This document shows, one piece after another, positions 52,779 to 61,835 of a stretch of DNA of 64,000 bases; position 1 is the stretch's first letter; each line of letters starts with the position of its first letter. Both the position numbers and the translations under genes were made by a program. The notes under the pieces were generated by a model. It did no database searches, was not told where the DNA came from, and worked only from the letters and a program-made list of their open reading frames with translations. Source of the stretch: VGSG01 sp040756375 (GTDB lineage: Bacteria > Desulfobacterota > Desulfomonilia > Desulfomonilales > Desulfomonilaceae); assembly GCA_040756375.1 (NCBI GenBank), contig JBFLZC010000001.1, positions 1 to 64,000 of the forward strand, in the 5' to 3' direction.

Positions 52779-54341
52779 ATGCAATCCCCGAACACGATGC
52801 TCTTCTCCTATGTGCCTGAGAAGAACGCCAAGAACTGTGGCGATAAGGTTTATCTGATAGAAGGTTCCCGTCGACTCACGTTCGGCGAATTCAATCGGCG
52901 TACCAATCAATTGGCCCGCGGTTTTCTTGCCCGCGGCTTGCGTTTGGGTGACCGAGTCTGCATCCTCAACCACAACGCAGTCGAAAATGTGCAAGCCTTC
53001 TTTGGCGCTCTGAAGGCCGGCGGGGTCTTTTGCCCTATGAATGCCCGACTGGCTCCGCCCGAAGTAGCAGCAATCGTCGCCGATGCGGAGCCCGCCTTTG
53101 TGATAGCAGGCCACGAATACCTGCCCAAGCTCTCCGAGATTCCCAATCTTGATGCCGGCAAAAATCTTTTTGTTATCGGCCGCGAGGGCGCTGATTCATT
53201 CGATAGCCTCCTGGACGGCCACTCCGCAGAACGGATCGAGCCCGACCGCGGAGACGACGACCTTGCGGCCCTCATCTACACCAGCGGAACCACAGGTAAG
53301 CCCAAAGGGGTGATGTGGACTCACCGAAATTTGTTCTCATCCGCTCACGCGTCGGCCATTTCTCGTCGTACCAGGAGCATCGACGTAGCGCTCGTGGCCG
53401 CGCCCATATATCAGGCTGCCGGAGTGGGCACCATTCTAGCGAGCACATTCCGGGGCAATACCGTGGTTTTGTTGAACAAGTTCGACCCGGCGGACTACCT
53501 GGCCACGATCGAGAGTGAGCGAGTCACCACCGCATTGCTGATCCCTGTAATGCTTCTGAAGCTCCTGGAGTGCCCGGAGCTCGCGGACTTCGACCTTTCC
53601 AGCCTGCGCACTGTGTGCTATGGTTCCGCACCCATGCCTGTTAACGTACTCAAGCGAGCTTTGGCTCGATTTGATTGGCGTTTTGTGGGCGCGTGCGGAG
53701 CCACAGAGACCTCGGCCGGGTACATCGCGATCTTGGGTGAATACGACCACATGCTGGACGGCTCACCCGAAATGGAAGCCAGGCTCCGTTCCATCGGCCA
53801 CGAAAGCATAAATGCCGAGGTCCGCATCTTCGACGACGAAGATCGTGAACTTCCCACGGGTGAGATCGGCGAAATCGTGATCAGGGGAAACAACGTAATG
53901 GCCGGTTACTGGCGACAGCCCGATCTCACCGCGGAAGCCCTTCGTCACGGCTGGTACCATACTGGTGACGTGGGGTATATGGACGAACAGGGCTATATTT
54001 TCCTGGTGGACCGGAAAAAGGAGCTGATCATCAGCGGTGGCTTCAACGTTTACCCCAAGGAGATCGAGGATGCTCTACAGTCTCATCCCGCGGTGCTTCA
54101 GGCTGCGGTCGTTGGGCGGACACACCCCATCTGGGGCGAAACTCCTATAGCCTTCGTAGTGCTAAGACCGGGGAAGCATCTGCCGGACGATCAACAGCTC
54201 ATGGCCATGCTCAGGGAGAAACTGGCCGACTTCAAACTGCCCAAAGGCGGGATACATTTTATCCCCGAATTGCCGATGAACGCGGCAGGCAAGGTGGTTA
54301 AACATGAGCTCAAGCAGCTCTATCCCGAGCGGTTTGTCTGA
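52779..54341 (+). CDS. AMP-forming acyl-CoA synthetase 3
   Basis: This is a 520-residue ANL ligase with YTSGTTGKPKGVMWTH, GACGATET, HTGDVGYMDEQGYIFLVDRKKE and NAAGKVVKHELK. The adenylation motif reads GACGATET rather than the common GxTE form YGMTE, and the segment HMLDGSPEMEARLRS is an insertion compared with ligase 2. It precedes the regulator gene, which is separated by 55 bp. Confidence 0.94.
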   Translation: MQSPNTMLFSYVPEKNAKNCGDKVYLIEGSRRLTFGEFNRRTNQLARGFLARGLRLGDRVCILNHNAVENVQAFFGALKAGGVFCPMNARLAPPEVAAIVADAEPAFVIAGHEYLPKLSEIPNLDAGKNLFVIGREGADSFDSLLDGHSAERIEPDRGDDDLAALIYTSGTTGKPKGVMWTHRNLFSSAHASAISRRTRSIDVALVAAPIYQAAGVGTILASTFRGNTVVLLNKFDPADYLATIESERVTTALLIPVMLLKLLECPELADFDLSSLRTVCYGSAPMPVNVLKRALARFDWRFVGACGATETSAGYIAILGEYDHMLDGSPEMEARLRSIGHESINAEVRIFDDEDRELPTGEIGEIVIRGNNVMAGYWRQPDLTAEALRHGWYHTGDVGYMDEQGYIFLVDRKKELIISGGFNVYPKEIEDALQSHPAVLQAAVVGRTHPIWGETPIAFVVLRPGKHLPDDQQLMAMLREKLADFKLPKGGIHFIPELPMNAAGKVVKHELKQLYPERFV

Positions 54342-54396
54342 CAGCAGAACTTGCAGCCGGGAATTCGTCCATTAGCCGGTAATTAGCGGAGACCAT

Positions 54397-55116
54397 GTGA
54401 CACCAATGCAGAACACGAAGAAACATAACGGCGAGCTACCAAAACGGGGCGAGGCGATCGAGGAAACGTTCCAAAAAATTCGCAATATGCTGTATGCGAG
54501 CCTTCTAGCTCCGGGACAAAAAATCATCTACACAGACCTGGCTCGACGCCTGAACGTGAGCGTTACCCCCGTCATACAAGCGCTCAACCGGCTGAAGACC
54601 TCCGGTTTTGTCACGTACGTGCCTAACAAAGGTTACTTCGTCAGCGAAATCACCGAACAAGAGGCTGCTCAGCTCTATGAGGCCCGTGAGGCTCTTGAGA
54701 TATACATCATTCCTCGGATCGTAGAGAACCTAAACCCCCGGGTCGTCAGCCAATTCAAAGAGACGTTCAAGAAGCACAGCATGGAAGCCGAAAATCTAAT
54801 TGGCCGTCGGCTGATCCTGGTGGACGCGGATTTCCATCTCAAGATTGCCGACTTTGCTCACAATGACGTGATTTATACCATGCTGGAGGAGATCTTCGAG
54901 AAGCTCTTCCTGAAATATCGGCCCGAATACTTCAGCAACGACCAGGTTCTTGGGATAGTCCGGGAGCATCGCGCACTCCTGGATGCCTTGAGTCGAGGCG
55001 ATGTGCAGGCCGCGATTGACGCAACAAAGAAGCACATTGCCTCGGGCCGAGCACGGGTCATAAACAGCCTCCGCATTCGGCAGGCGCCGAACATATTATT
55101 GGGCGGAGTAAGCTAA
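54397..55116 (+). CDS. GntR-family (FadR/FCD) transcriptional regulator
   Basis: This 239-residue regulator has an N-terminal winged helix (about 20-85; YTDLARRLNVSVTPVIQALNRL) and a C-terminal FCD ligand domain (about 90-225). The FCD metal-site residues are visible in VDADFHLKIADFA, VREHRALLDAL and ATKKHIASG. Such regulators sense acyl-CoAs or carboxylic acids and often repress the operon that they sit in. The GTG at 54397 follows GGAG; an ATG at 54406 is an alternative. Its location inside the locus suggests local control of the catabolic genes. Confidence 0.92.
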   Translation: MTPMQNTKKHNGELPKRGEAIEETFQKIRNMLYASLLAPGQKIIYTDLARRLNVSVTPVIQALNRLKTSGFVTYVPNKGYFVSEITEQEAAQLYEAREALEIYIIPRIVENLNPRVVSQFKETFKKHSMEAENLIGRRLILVDADFHLKIADFAHNDVIYTMLEEIFEKLFLKYRPEYFSNDQVLGIVREHRALLDALSRGDVQAAIDATKKHIASGRARVINSLRIRQAPNILLGGVS

Positions 55117-55221
55117 GTCAGCCTCGCGAAGCTGAGTCTCAGCATTGATATCGTAAGAAATTCAATCGAATTCCGTCACAAGTTTCCGAATCAACGCGGT
55201 TCTCGAAGGAGCCTCGAACAT

Positions 55222-56364
55222 ATGACGTATCAACTTACTGAAGAACATCGCATATTCCGTGACGCTATCAGATCGTTTGCAGAAAAGGAGATTGTGCCTC
55301 TGGTCGGCGAGGCCGAAGAAAACGAAACTTTCCCGAAGCATCTCTTCAAGCTCATGGCAGACTATGGATTCCTCTGCCCTCGATATCCGGAAGAGCTCGG
55401 GGGTGGGGGTGCGGACAAGATAGCTGAGTGCATCCTGGTCGAAGAGCTCACACGCGTGTGCTCCGGCATTGCCGGAGCGGTGGTTGCGCACAGCGGCTTA
55501 GGCACCATGCCCATCTATCAGTATGGTTCCGAGCAACAAAAGGAACGATTTCTCATCCCGGCCATAAGGGGCGAAAAGATCGCCGCGTTTGGATTGACAG
55601 AGCCCAATGCCGGATCGGATGTAGCTTCTCTTCAGACCAGAGCTGAACGGGATGGAGAAAACTACATCATCAACGGCGTCAAGATGTTTATCTCCAACGG
55701 CCCCATCTGCGACTACGTGGTGGTTGCCGCGTACACGCAGCCGCACCGCCGTGGGGAAGGCATTAACCTTTTCATTGTTGAGCGAGGCACGCCCGGTTTC
55801 ACGGTCTCTCCAAAGCTCAAGAAAGTGGGCAATCGCTGCACCGAAACTGCCGAGCTTGTTTTTGAAGATTGTGTGGTTCCCGCATCAAATATGATCGGCG
55901 GTAAAGAAGGTGGCGGCTTCAAGCAGATCGACGACACCCTCATTTCGGGCCGGATTACCTATGGGAGTCGGTCCACAGGGACCGCGCAGGCGGCATATGA
56001 GCTTTCCGCGCAGTACGCCAAGGAACGAGTGCAATTCGGGAGGCCCATTATCGAATTCCAGGCCACTCGCTTCAAGTTGGCTGAAATGGCCATGCACGTA
56101 GATATCATGCGTACGTATACCTATTACGTCGCGCATCTCTATGACCGCGGAGTAAATGTGCGAAAAGAATCCTCCATGGTAAAGCTCTTCTGCTCCGAGA
56201 CGCTGCAAAAGATATTGAGTGACGCCATGCAGATCCACGGTGGATACGGGTACATGATGGAATACGCGGTCCAAAGGCACTGGCGCGATGGCCGACTCTT
56301 TACTGTGACCGAAGGAACTTCCGAAGTGCACAAAATGGTGATCGCGAGAGAATGTGGCCTGTGA
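55222..56364 (+). CDS. Acyl-CoA dehydrogenase 2
   Basis: The second acyl-CoA dehydrogenase, 380 residues, has FGLTEPNAGSDV and IHGGYGYMMEYAVQRHWRD. The catalytic base is at the standard place, Glu364 in VTEGTSEVH, in contrast to the first dehydrogenase of the locus. The helix carrying the IVD-type base reads LISGRI and lacks Glu. The pair therefore probably acts on different acyl chains. It starts 105 bp after the regulator gene and is 49 bp before the mutase gene. Confidence 0.93.
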   Translation: MTYQLTEEHRIFRDAIRSFAEKEIVPLVGEAEENETFPKHLFKLMADYGFLCPRYPEELGGGGADKIAECILVEELTRVCSGIAGAVVAHSGLGTMPIYQYGSEQQKERFLIPAIRGEKIAAFGLTEPNAGSDVASLQTRAERDGENYIINGVKMFISNGPICDYVVVAAYTQPHRRGEGINLFIVERGTPGFTVSPKLKKVGNRCTETAELVFEDCVVPASNMIGGKEGGGFKQIDDTLISGRITYGSRSTGTAQAAYELSAQYAKERVQFGRPIIEFQATRFKLAEMAMHVDIMRTYTYYVAHLYDRGVNVRKESSMVKLFCSETLQKILSDAMQIHGGYGYMMEYAVQRHWRDGRLFTVTEGTSEVHKMVIARECGL

Positions 56365-56413
56365 TCGAGCCGAACGTGCGCGGGCTCGTGCGACGAACTG
56401 AGGTATAGCAGCT

Positions 56414-58069
56414 ATGGACATCAAAAATTTGTGCAAAGCCAAGGAAGAGTGGATTCGTGGGGACAAATCCCTTGCCAATCTGAATTGCCGTCAGACCGAT
56501 TTCGGCGCCACCGTGGAGCCTTTGTACACGCCTGCCGAGCTGGAGGGTCAGGATTATCTCACGGAAATCGGCTTCCCAGGTCAGTATCCGTTCACTCGCG
56601 GTATCCACTCGACCATGTATCTGGTCCGGCCCTGGACCGTACGCCAGTATTCGGGTTACGAATCGCCCCAGGACACGAATCGTCGTTTCCGCTATCTGTT
56701 GGAACATGGCCAGACCGGCCTGAGTGTCGCTTTTGATCTTCCTACTCAGATCGGGTACGACTCTGACCACCCCATGAGCGCGGGCGAAGTGGGCAAAGTG
56801 GGAGTGCCGGTGGACACCCTCGAAGACATGGAAACCATCTTCGAGGGTCTGCCGCTGGACAAGCTCTCCACCTCCATGACCATCAACGCGCCCGCAGCGA
56901 TTCTCCTGGCCATGTATATCAGTCTGGCCCGAAAGCAGAACCTGGACCCCAAGGTGCTCAACGGGACCATTCAGAACGATATCCTCAAAGAGTATACGGT
57001 CCGTGGCACGTACATTTTCCCTCCCAAGCCCTCCATCAGGCTGATCACCGACATTTTCGCCTACTGCAGCAAGCATCTTCCGCGGTTTAACAGCATCAAC
57101 ATAGCGGGATATCACATGCGGGAGGCAGGCTGCTCCGCAGTGCAGGAGATTGCCTTTAGCTTCTGCAATGCCATTGCGTACATTCAGGCCGGATCGGCCG
57201 CGGGTTTGGACATTGACAGCTTTGCGCCTCGCATCAGTTGGATCTTCAACACAGCGAACAAGATCTTTGAAGAGGCTGCCAAATACCGAGCGGCTCGTCG
57301 GGTCTGGGCAGAGCTTCTGCGGGAGCGCTTCGGGGCTAAAGATCCTCGCTCATGGATGTTACGCTTCCATACCCAGACTTCCGGCGCGAGTCTCACTGCG
57401 CAGCAACCGATCAACAACGCGGTCCGAGTGGCGTACCAGGTCTTGGCAGCGGTGCTGGGCGGCGCTCAGTCGATCGCGGCCTGCTCGTACGACGAAGCGC
57501 TCTCTCTGCCCACGGAGGAGTCGGTACGCTGCAGCATTCGAACTCAACAAATCCTTCTGCAGGAAGCCGGCGTGACGGACACCGTGGATCCTCTGGGAGG
57601 ATCGTACTACGTTGAAGCGCTCACCCAGCGGATGTACGAAGAGATCAAGGCTCTTATTAAACAGATAGATGACATGGGCGGCGCAGTGGCCGCGATTGAA
57701 TGTGGCTTCGTCCAGAAGGAGATCGAAACTCGCGCGTATGAGATCCAATGTGAAATAGAGCAGGGCCGGCGAGTAGTAGTCGGCGTGAACAAGTATCAGG
57801 TGGAAGAAGCAGAGGACCAGCACGTCAGCCTGTTCCAATCGAATCCGCAGGCGGAGAAGGACCAAATCGAGCGTCTCCGCGCATTGCGTCAACGACGCAG
57901 CCGGGACAAGGTGACTGCTGCGCTTGGTGCGCTGCGACAGGGCGCGCAAGGCGATCGGAATTTGATGCCTCTCCTGATCGAAGCATCGGAAGCCTACGCA
58001 AGCCTGGGTGAGATCTGCGGCGTGCTGCGGGAAGTCTTTGGGGAGTACAAGCCCGTCCGTACGATCTAG
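56414..58069 (+). CDS. Methylmalonyl-CoA mutase-family large subunit
   Basis: This 551-residue protein is the substrate-binding barrel of a B12-dependent acyl-CoA mutase. It lacks the C-terminal cobalamin-binding domain, so a separate small subunit is needed, which is not in the window. Recognition residues can be compared: Arg197 (YTVRGTY) and His234 (GYHMREAG) match the methylmalonyl-CoA enzyme, but the Tyr of its GPY motif is replaced by His65 in RGIHSTMY. Other clades in the superfamily also vary at this point, so the substrate may not be methylmalonyl-CoA. The 29-bp palindrome lies just downstream. Confidence 0.9.
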   Translation: MDIKNLCKAKEEWIRGDKSLANLNCRQTDFGATVEPLYTPAELEGQDYLTEIGFPGQYPFTRGIHSTMYLVRPWTVRQYSGYESPQDTNRRFRYLLEHGQTGLSVAFDLPTQIGYDSDHPMSAGEVGKVGVPVDTLEDMETIFEGLPLDKLSTSMTINAPAAILLAMYISLARKQNLDPKVLNGTIQNDILKEYTVRGTYIFPPKPSIRLITDIFAYCSKHLPRFNSINIAGYHMREAGCSAVQEIAFSFCNAIAYIQAGSAAGLDIDSFAPRISWIFNTANKIFEEAAKYRAARRVWAELLRERFGAKDPRSWMLRFHTQTSGASLTAQQPINNAVRVAYQVLAAVLGGAQSIAACSYDEALSLPTEESVRCSIRTQQILLQEAGVTDTVDPLGGSYYVEALTQRMYEEIKALIKQIDDMGGAVAAIECGFVQKEIETRAYEIQCEIEQGRRVVVGVNKYQVEEAEDQHVSLFQSNPQAEKDQIERLRALRQRRSRDKVTAALGALRQGAQGDRNLMPLLIEASEAYASLGEICGVLREVFGEYKPVRTI

Positions 58070-58132
58070 CTACTACCTGGGTGACAAAGAGCAAGTCGTC
58101 TGGTTTTTACGAGAAGTCGATTTCGCAAGCTT

Positions 58133-58203
<71 letters not shown>

Positions 58204-58237
58204 AACGAGTCAAGGCGGATCGAGGAGGGACAAATTT

Positions 58238-59656
58238 ATGGCAGGTATTGTTAGGGCCGCGGGATACGTGCCCTATTTGAAAATGGAACGTAAAGTCATA
58301 GCGGCGGCTTGGGAACGAGGCGCTCTATCCGGGTTTCGCAGCGTGGCAAACCACGATGAGGATTCCCTGACCATGGCCGCGGAGGCTGGAGCCGCATGTC
58401 TGCGAGATGAAGATCGCTCCAGGCTGAATGGTGTCTTCTTCGCGTCTACCACCGCGCCTTACCTGGAGAAGCAGGCCGCGGCGCTGCTGGCCACCGTGCT
58501 GGATCTCGATCGGGGAGTTTTGGCGATTGACTTCGCACATTCATTGCGTTCTTCACTAAGCGCCTTGCGTCTGGCTCTGGATGCAGTTTCCGCGGGCACC
58601 GCGGATACGATCCTGGTGGCTGCGGCAGATACTCGCCAGGGTTATCCTCGCTCGGACCTGGAGCAGCAGTTCGGCGATGGAGCTGCTGCTGTCCTGGTGG
58701 GTGGGTCGAATGAAACCCTCGAGTATGTGGGCGGCTATGGCCTGAATGACTACATCACCGACGTGTGGCGCAACCCTGGTGAAACGTACGTGCGCACGGG
58801 GGAGGGCCGGTTCATTACGAGTCTCGGGTATCTTGCTCTGATGAAAGAAGTAGTCACCGGCCTGTTGGCCAAGCTTGGGTTGAAGCCTTCCGACGTGGAT
58901 CGAGCGGTTTTGGCCGCGCCGGATCAGCGATCTCTGAAGGACCTACTCAAAGCAACAGGCCTGGACAAGGAGGGTGTGGCAGCTGACTCCTTCCTCGGCG
59001 AGGTGGGGTTTACCGGCACTGCTCACCCGCTCCTAATGTTGGTCGCGGCCCCGGAAAAGGCTCAACCCGGCGAAATGCTGCTTGTGGCAGGGTACGGAGA
59101 CGGCGCGGAGGCCCTGCTCTTCAGGGTCGCCAGCAATACCTCGTCCGAGGTCGGGGCGCCGTCCGTGCCAGAGCTGATAAACACGCGGGGCACACTGAAT
59201 TCCTACGCGCGCTTTCTCAGCTACAAGGGATCGGTCGAACCCTTGCCCGGCGAGCCTTTCCGAATCCTCCCTTCTGCATCGGCAACATGGCGTGAGCGGG
59301 ACTCTTTGTTGCGCTGCCGTGGCAGTCGTTGCCTGGAATGCGGAGAAGCAGCATTCCCGATTCAGCGAGTCTGCAACAATTGCCGAAGCGTGGATCAATT
59401 TGAACCGGTGCGCCTATCCGGGCTCCAAGGTAACGTTTTCTCGTTCACTCAAGACAATCTTGCCGGCCGGAGTGACGATCCGGTGGTCGTGCAAACGGTC
59501 GTGGAAATGGAAAATGGAGCGCGCTTTTACGGATTGATGACCGATTGCCCGCCCGGGCTGGTGCAGGTGGGTATGCCGGTGCGGCTCACCCTCCGGCGGT
59601 TCCATGAACTGGGAGACTTTCATAATTATTTCTGGAAATGCCGGCCGGCCAGGTGA
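58238..59656 (+). CDS. HMG-CoA-synthase-like protein fused to DUF35
   Basis: The first 330 residues are a KAS III / archaeal HMG-CoA-synthase-like thiolase-superfamily domain (AAGYVPYL, FFASTTAPYLEKQ, GDGAAAVLVGG, FTGTAHPLLML). The last 120 are a DUF35 zinc ribbon and OB-fold (RCLECGEAAF, VCNNCRS, VFSFTQDNLAG). At the nucleophile position, where archaeal enzymes read FACKAG, this one has AHSLRSS, so Leu103 stands at the cysteine site. The fused DUF35 likely docks the thiolase encoded just downstream (14-bp gap). A non-catalytic or differently catalytic role is probable. Confidence 0.85.
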   Translation: MAGIVRAAGYVPYLKMERKVIAAAWERGALSGFRSVANHDEDSLTMAAEAGAACLRDEDRSRLNGVFFASTTAPYLEKQAAALLATVLDLDRGVLAIDFAHSLRSSLSALRLALDAVSAGTADTILVAAADTRQGYPRSDLEQQFGDGAAAVLVGGSNETLEYVGGYGLNDYITDVWRNPGETYVRTGEGRFITSLGYLALMKEVVTGLLAKLGLKPSDVDRAVLAAPDQRSLKDLLKATGLDKEGVAADSFLGEVGFTGTAHPLLMLVAAPEKAQPGEMLLVAGYGDGAEALLFRVASNTSSEVGAPSVPELINTRGTLNSYARFLSYKGSVEPLPGEPFRILPSASATWRERDSLLRCRGSRCLECGEAAFPIQRVCNNCRSVDQFEPVRLSGLQGNVFSFTQDNLAGRSDDPVVVQTVVEMENGARFYGLMTDCPPGLVQVGMPVRLTLRRFHELGDFHNYFWKCRPAR

Positions 59657-59670
59657 GCGAGGAGTAAGCC

Positions 59671-60858
59671 ATGGGAAGCATCAAAGATAAGGTCGCAATC
59701 ATTGGCATGGGGTGCAGCAAGTTCGGCGAGCGCTGGGACACCGGCCTCTCCGACCTGGCCATAGAAGCTGCTTACGAAGCGTACCGAGACGCGGGGATAG
59801 GACCCGAAGCCATACAAGCCTGCTGGTTCAGCACTGTTTACGCGCCTGTGGGTGGGATAGGAGCTTCCATCGCAGCGGACGCGCTTAAGCTGCGCAATAT
59901 TCCTCTGATCCGCAACGAGAACTGGTGCGCGAGCGGCCACATTGCACTGATCGAGGCGTGCATGGCCGTGGCAAGCGGTCTGTATGACGTGGTCATGGCC
60001 TTAGGGGTAGAAAAGCTCAAAGACACCGGCTATCCAGGATTGGGCGCAGGCCGCGGGATGAGTCCCGTGCTGGAAGCACGCCGGACAGCGCCCGGGTCGT
60101 TCGCGCTTATCGCCAAACGCTACTTTCAGACCTACGGTCTGAGCAACGAACAGGGCAAGGAGTTGATCGGCCGAATTGCGGTTAAGAACCACGAGAACGG
60201 CAGCCTCACACCCAAAGCGCATTTTCACAATCGAGTAAGCCTCGACAAAGTCATCGCAGCGCCGATTGTCTCGTGGCCTCTGGGACTCTTCGACTGCTGC
60301 GGCAACAGCGACGGCGCGGCCTGCGCAATCGTGACCCGCGCGGACCTGGCCAAGAACTTTCGGCCCGATCCCATATATGTCAAGGGCGTGGGAATCTCCA
60401 TGGATTCCATGCTGCCCCACTTGAGACCAGGGTTTGACTGGTTGCACTTCGACTCCCTGATCAACTCGTCCAGGCAGGCGTACGAGATGGCCGGCATCAA
60501 GAACCCTCGGGAAGATTTGGATCTGGCCGAGGTTCATGATTGCTTCACCATCACGGAACTGGCAATCTATGAGAATTTCGGGTTTAGTGAGTGGGGCAAG
60601 GCGCGAGAAGACGTGGAGTCAGGCTTCTTCACACGAAACGGCGGGCTACCTGTGAATATCGACGGGGGGCTGAAATGTTTCGGCCATCCCATCGGCGCCA
60701 GCGGCCTGCGCATGACCTACGAAGTGTACAAACAGCTTCAACAAAAGGTGGACAATCCGGAGCGCCAGATAAAGAATCCGCGGCGGGGCCTGTCACACAC
60801 CTTTGGAGGGCCGCCGCAAATCAGCGCTGTAGCAATATTAGGCAATGATCTCGGATAA
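59671..60858 (+). CDS. Archaeal-type acetyl-CoA acetyltransferase (thiolase)
   Basis: This 395-residue thiolase of the SCP2/archaeal acetoacetyl-CoA thiolase class keeps the active-site cysteine as Cys86 in NENWCASGH and the His loop as CFGHPIGASG, with LAEVHDCFT. It should carry out thiolytic cleavage or Claisen condensation of beta-ketoacyl-CoA. The upstream gene encodes its probable HMGS/DUF35 partner. Compared with the Cys-less paralogue at 45342 it is the catalytically normal thiolase of the locus. Confidence 0.92.
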   Translation: MGSIKDKVAIIGMGCSKFGERWDTGLSDLAIEAAYEAYRDAGIGPEAIQACWFSTVYAPVGGIGASIAADALKLRNIPLIRNENWCASGHIALIEACMAVASGLYDVVMALGVEKLKDTGYPGLGAGRGMSPVLEARRTAPGSFALIAKRYFQTYGLSNEQGKELIGRIAVKNHENGSLTPKAHFHNRVSLDKVIAAPIVSWPLGLFDCCGNSDGAACAIVTRADLAKNFRPDPIYVKGVGISMDSMLPHLRPGFDWLHFDSLINSSRQAYEMAGIKNPREDLDLAEVHDCFTITELAIYENFGFSEWGKAREDVESGFFTRNGGLPVNIDGGLKCFGHPIGASGLRMTYEVYKQLQQKVDNPERQIKNPRRGLSHTFGGPPQISAVAILGNDLG

Positions 60859-60913
60859 CGGGAGTGGCTCGACCGCGATGATGCGGCCCTGACCACTTCA
60901 GCGGAGGCTGGTG

Positions 60914-61786
60914 GTGAAGATTGAAAAAGTATTGGTAATCGGCACGGGCACTATGGGCTCGGGAATCGTGCAGGTGTGCGCGCAGAAAGGGCTGATGGTG
61001 ACCATGGTGGACACTGCTCAGGAGATGCTCGACAAGGCCATGAAAACCATTTCCTGGTCGGTCGGTAAGCTCGCTGAAAAGGGCAAGCTTTCTGAGAAAG
61101 CGGAAGACGTTATGGCACGGATTACCGCGTCCACGGAGCTTCAGGCCGGCGCTGACGCGGATCTCGTAATCGAGGCGGTGTTCGAAGATGTGAAGATCAA
61201 ACAAGAGCTGTTTGCCAAATTAGAAGGGATCGTGGGCGCTCAGACCGTTTTGGCCACGAATACTTCCGCCATACCTATAAGCGCGATCGGTAAGGACTTG
61301 AGCCGACCTGAGCGCCTCCTGGGGCTGCACTTCTTCAACCCCGTCCCCATGATGGACGCTGTGGAAGTCATCAGGGGCGTGTGCACCAATGATGAAACAT
61401 TTGAGTTCGGAGGCGAGTTTGTGCGTTTCTTAGGCAAAGAGCCGATCGTGGTCAAGTCTGATATCGCGGGCTTTGTCCTGAACCGCGCGAATATGCTCAC
61501 AAACCTGGAAGTGATGCGCCTCGTGGAAAACAGCATTGCGACCCCGGAAGATATCGATAAAGGTTTCCGGCTGGCATTCGGTCGGAGGATGGGGCCGTTG
61601 GAAACGTCCGATCTGGTGGGGCTGGACGTGCAGCTCATGGCGTACACCAACGTATACATGGAGGAACGAGATCCCAAGTTCTATCCCCCTGGGATACTGC
61701 GCCGCAAGGTGGCTGCCGGCCATCTGGGGCGCAAGACCGGCAAAGGCTGGTATGAATACAATTCTGACGGAACCCGAAAGACATAG
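60914..61786 (+). CDS. 3-hydroxyacyl-CoA dehydrogenase
   Basis: This 290-residue protein is a 3-hydroxybutyryl-CoA dehydrogenase-type enzyme. It oxidises L-3-hydroxyacyl-CoA with NAD. The Rossmann motif VIGTGTMGSGI (about 6-16), LGLHFFNPVPMMDAVEV with the catalytic His, and the C-terminal helical domain are complete. Two consecutive GTG codons (60911, 60914) are possible starts; the second is better spaced from GCGGAGG. It continues the beta-oxidation set of the locus. Confidence 0.93.
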   Translation: MKIEKVLVIGTGTMGSGIVQVCAQKGLMVTMVDTAQEMLDKAMKTISWSVGKLAEKGKLSEKAEDVMARITASTELQAGADADLVIEAVFEDVKIKQELFAKLEGIVGAQTVLATNTSAIPISAIGKDLSRPERLLGLHFFNPVPMMDAVEVIRGVCTNDETFEFGGEFVRFLGKEPIVVKSDIAGFVLNRANMLTNLEVMRLVENSIATPEDIDKGFRLAFGRRMGPLETSDLVGLDVQLMAYTNVYMEERDPKFYPPGILRRKVAAGHLGRKTGKGWYEYNSDGTRKT

Positions 61787-61835
61787 AAGGTTGCTTGAGG
61801 AACCGGGAAGCTTTCCGTCGTTAAGGAGGACTTCA

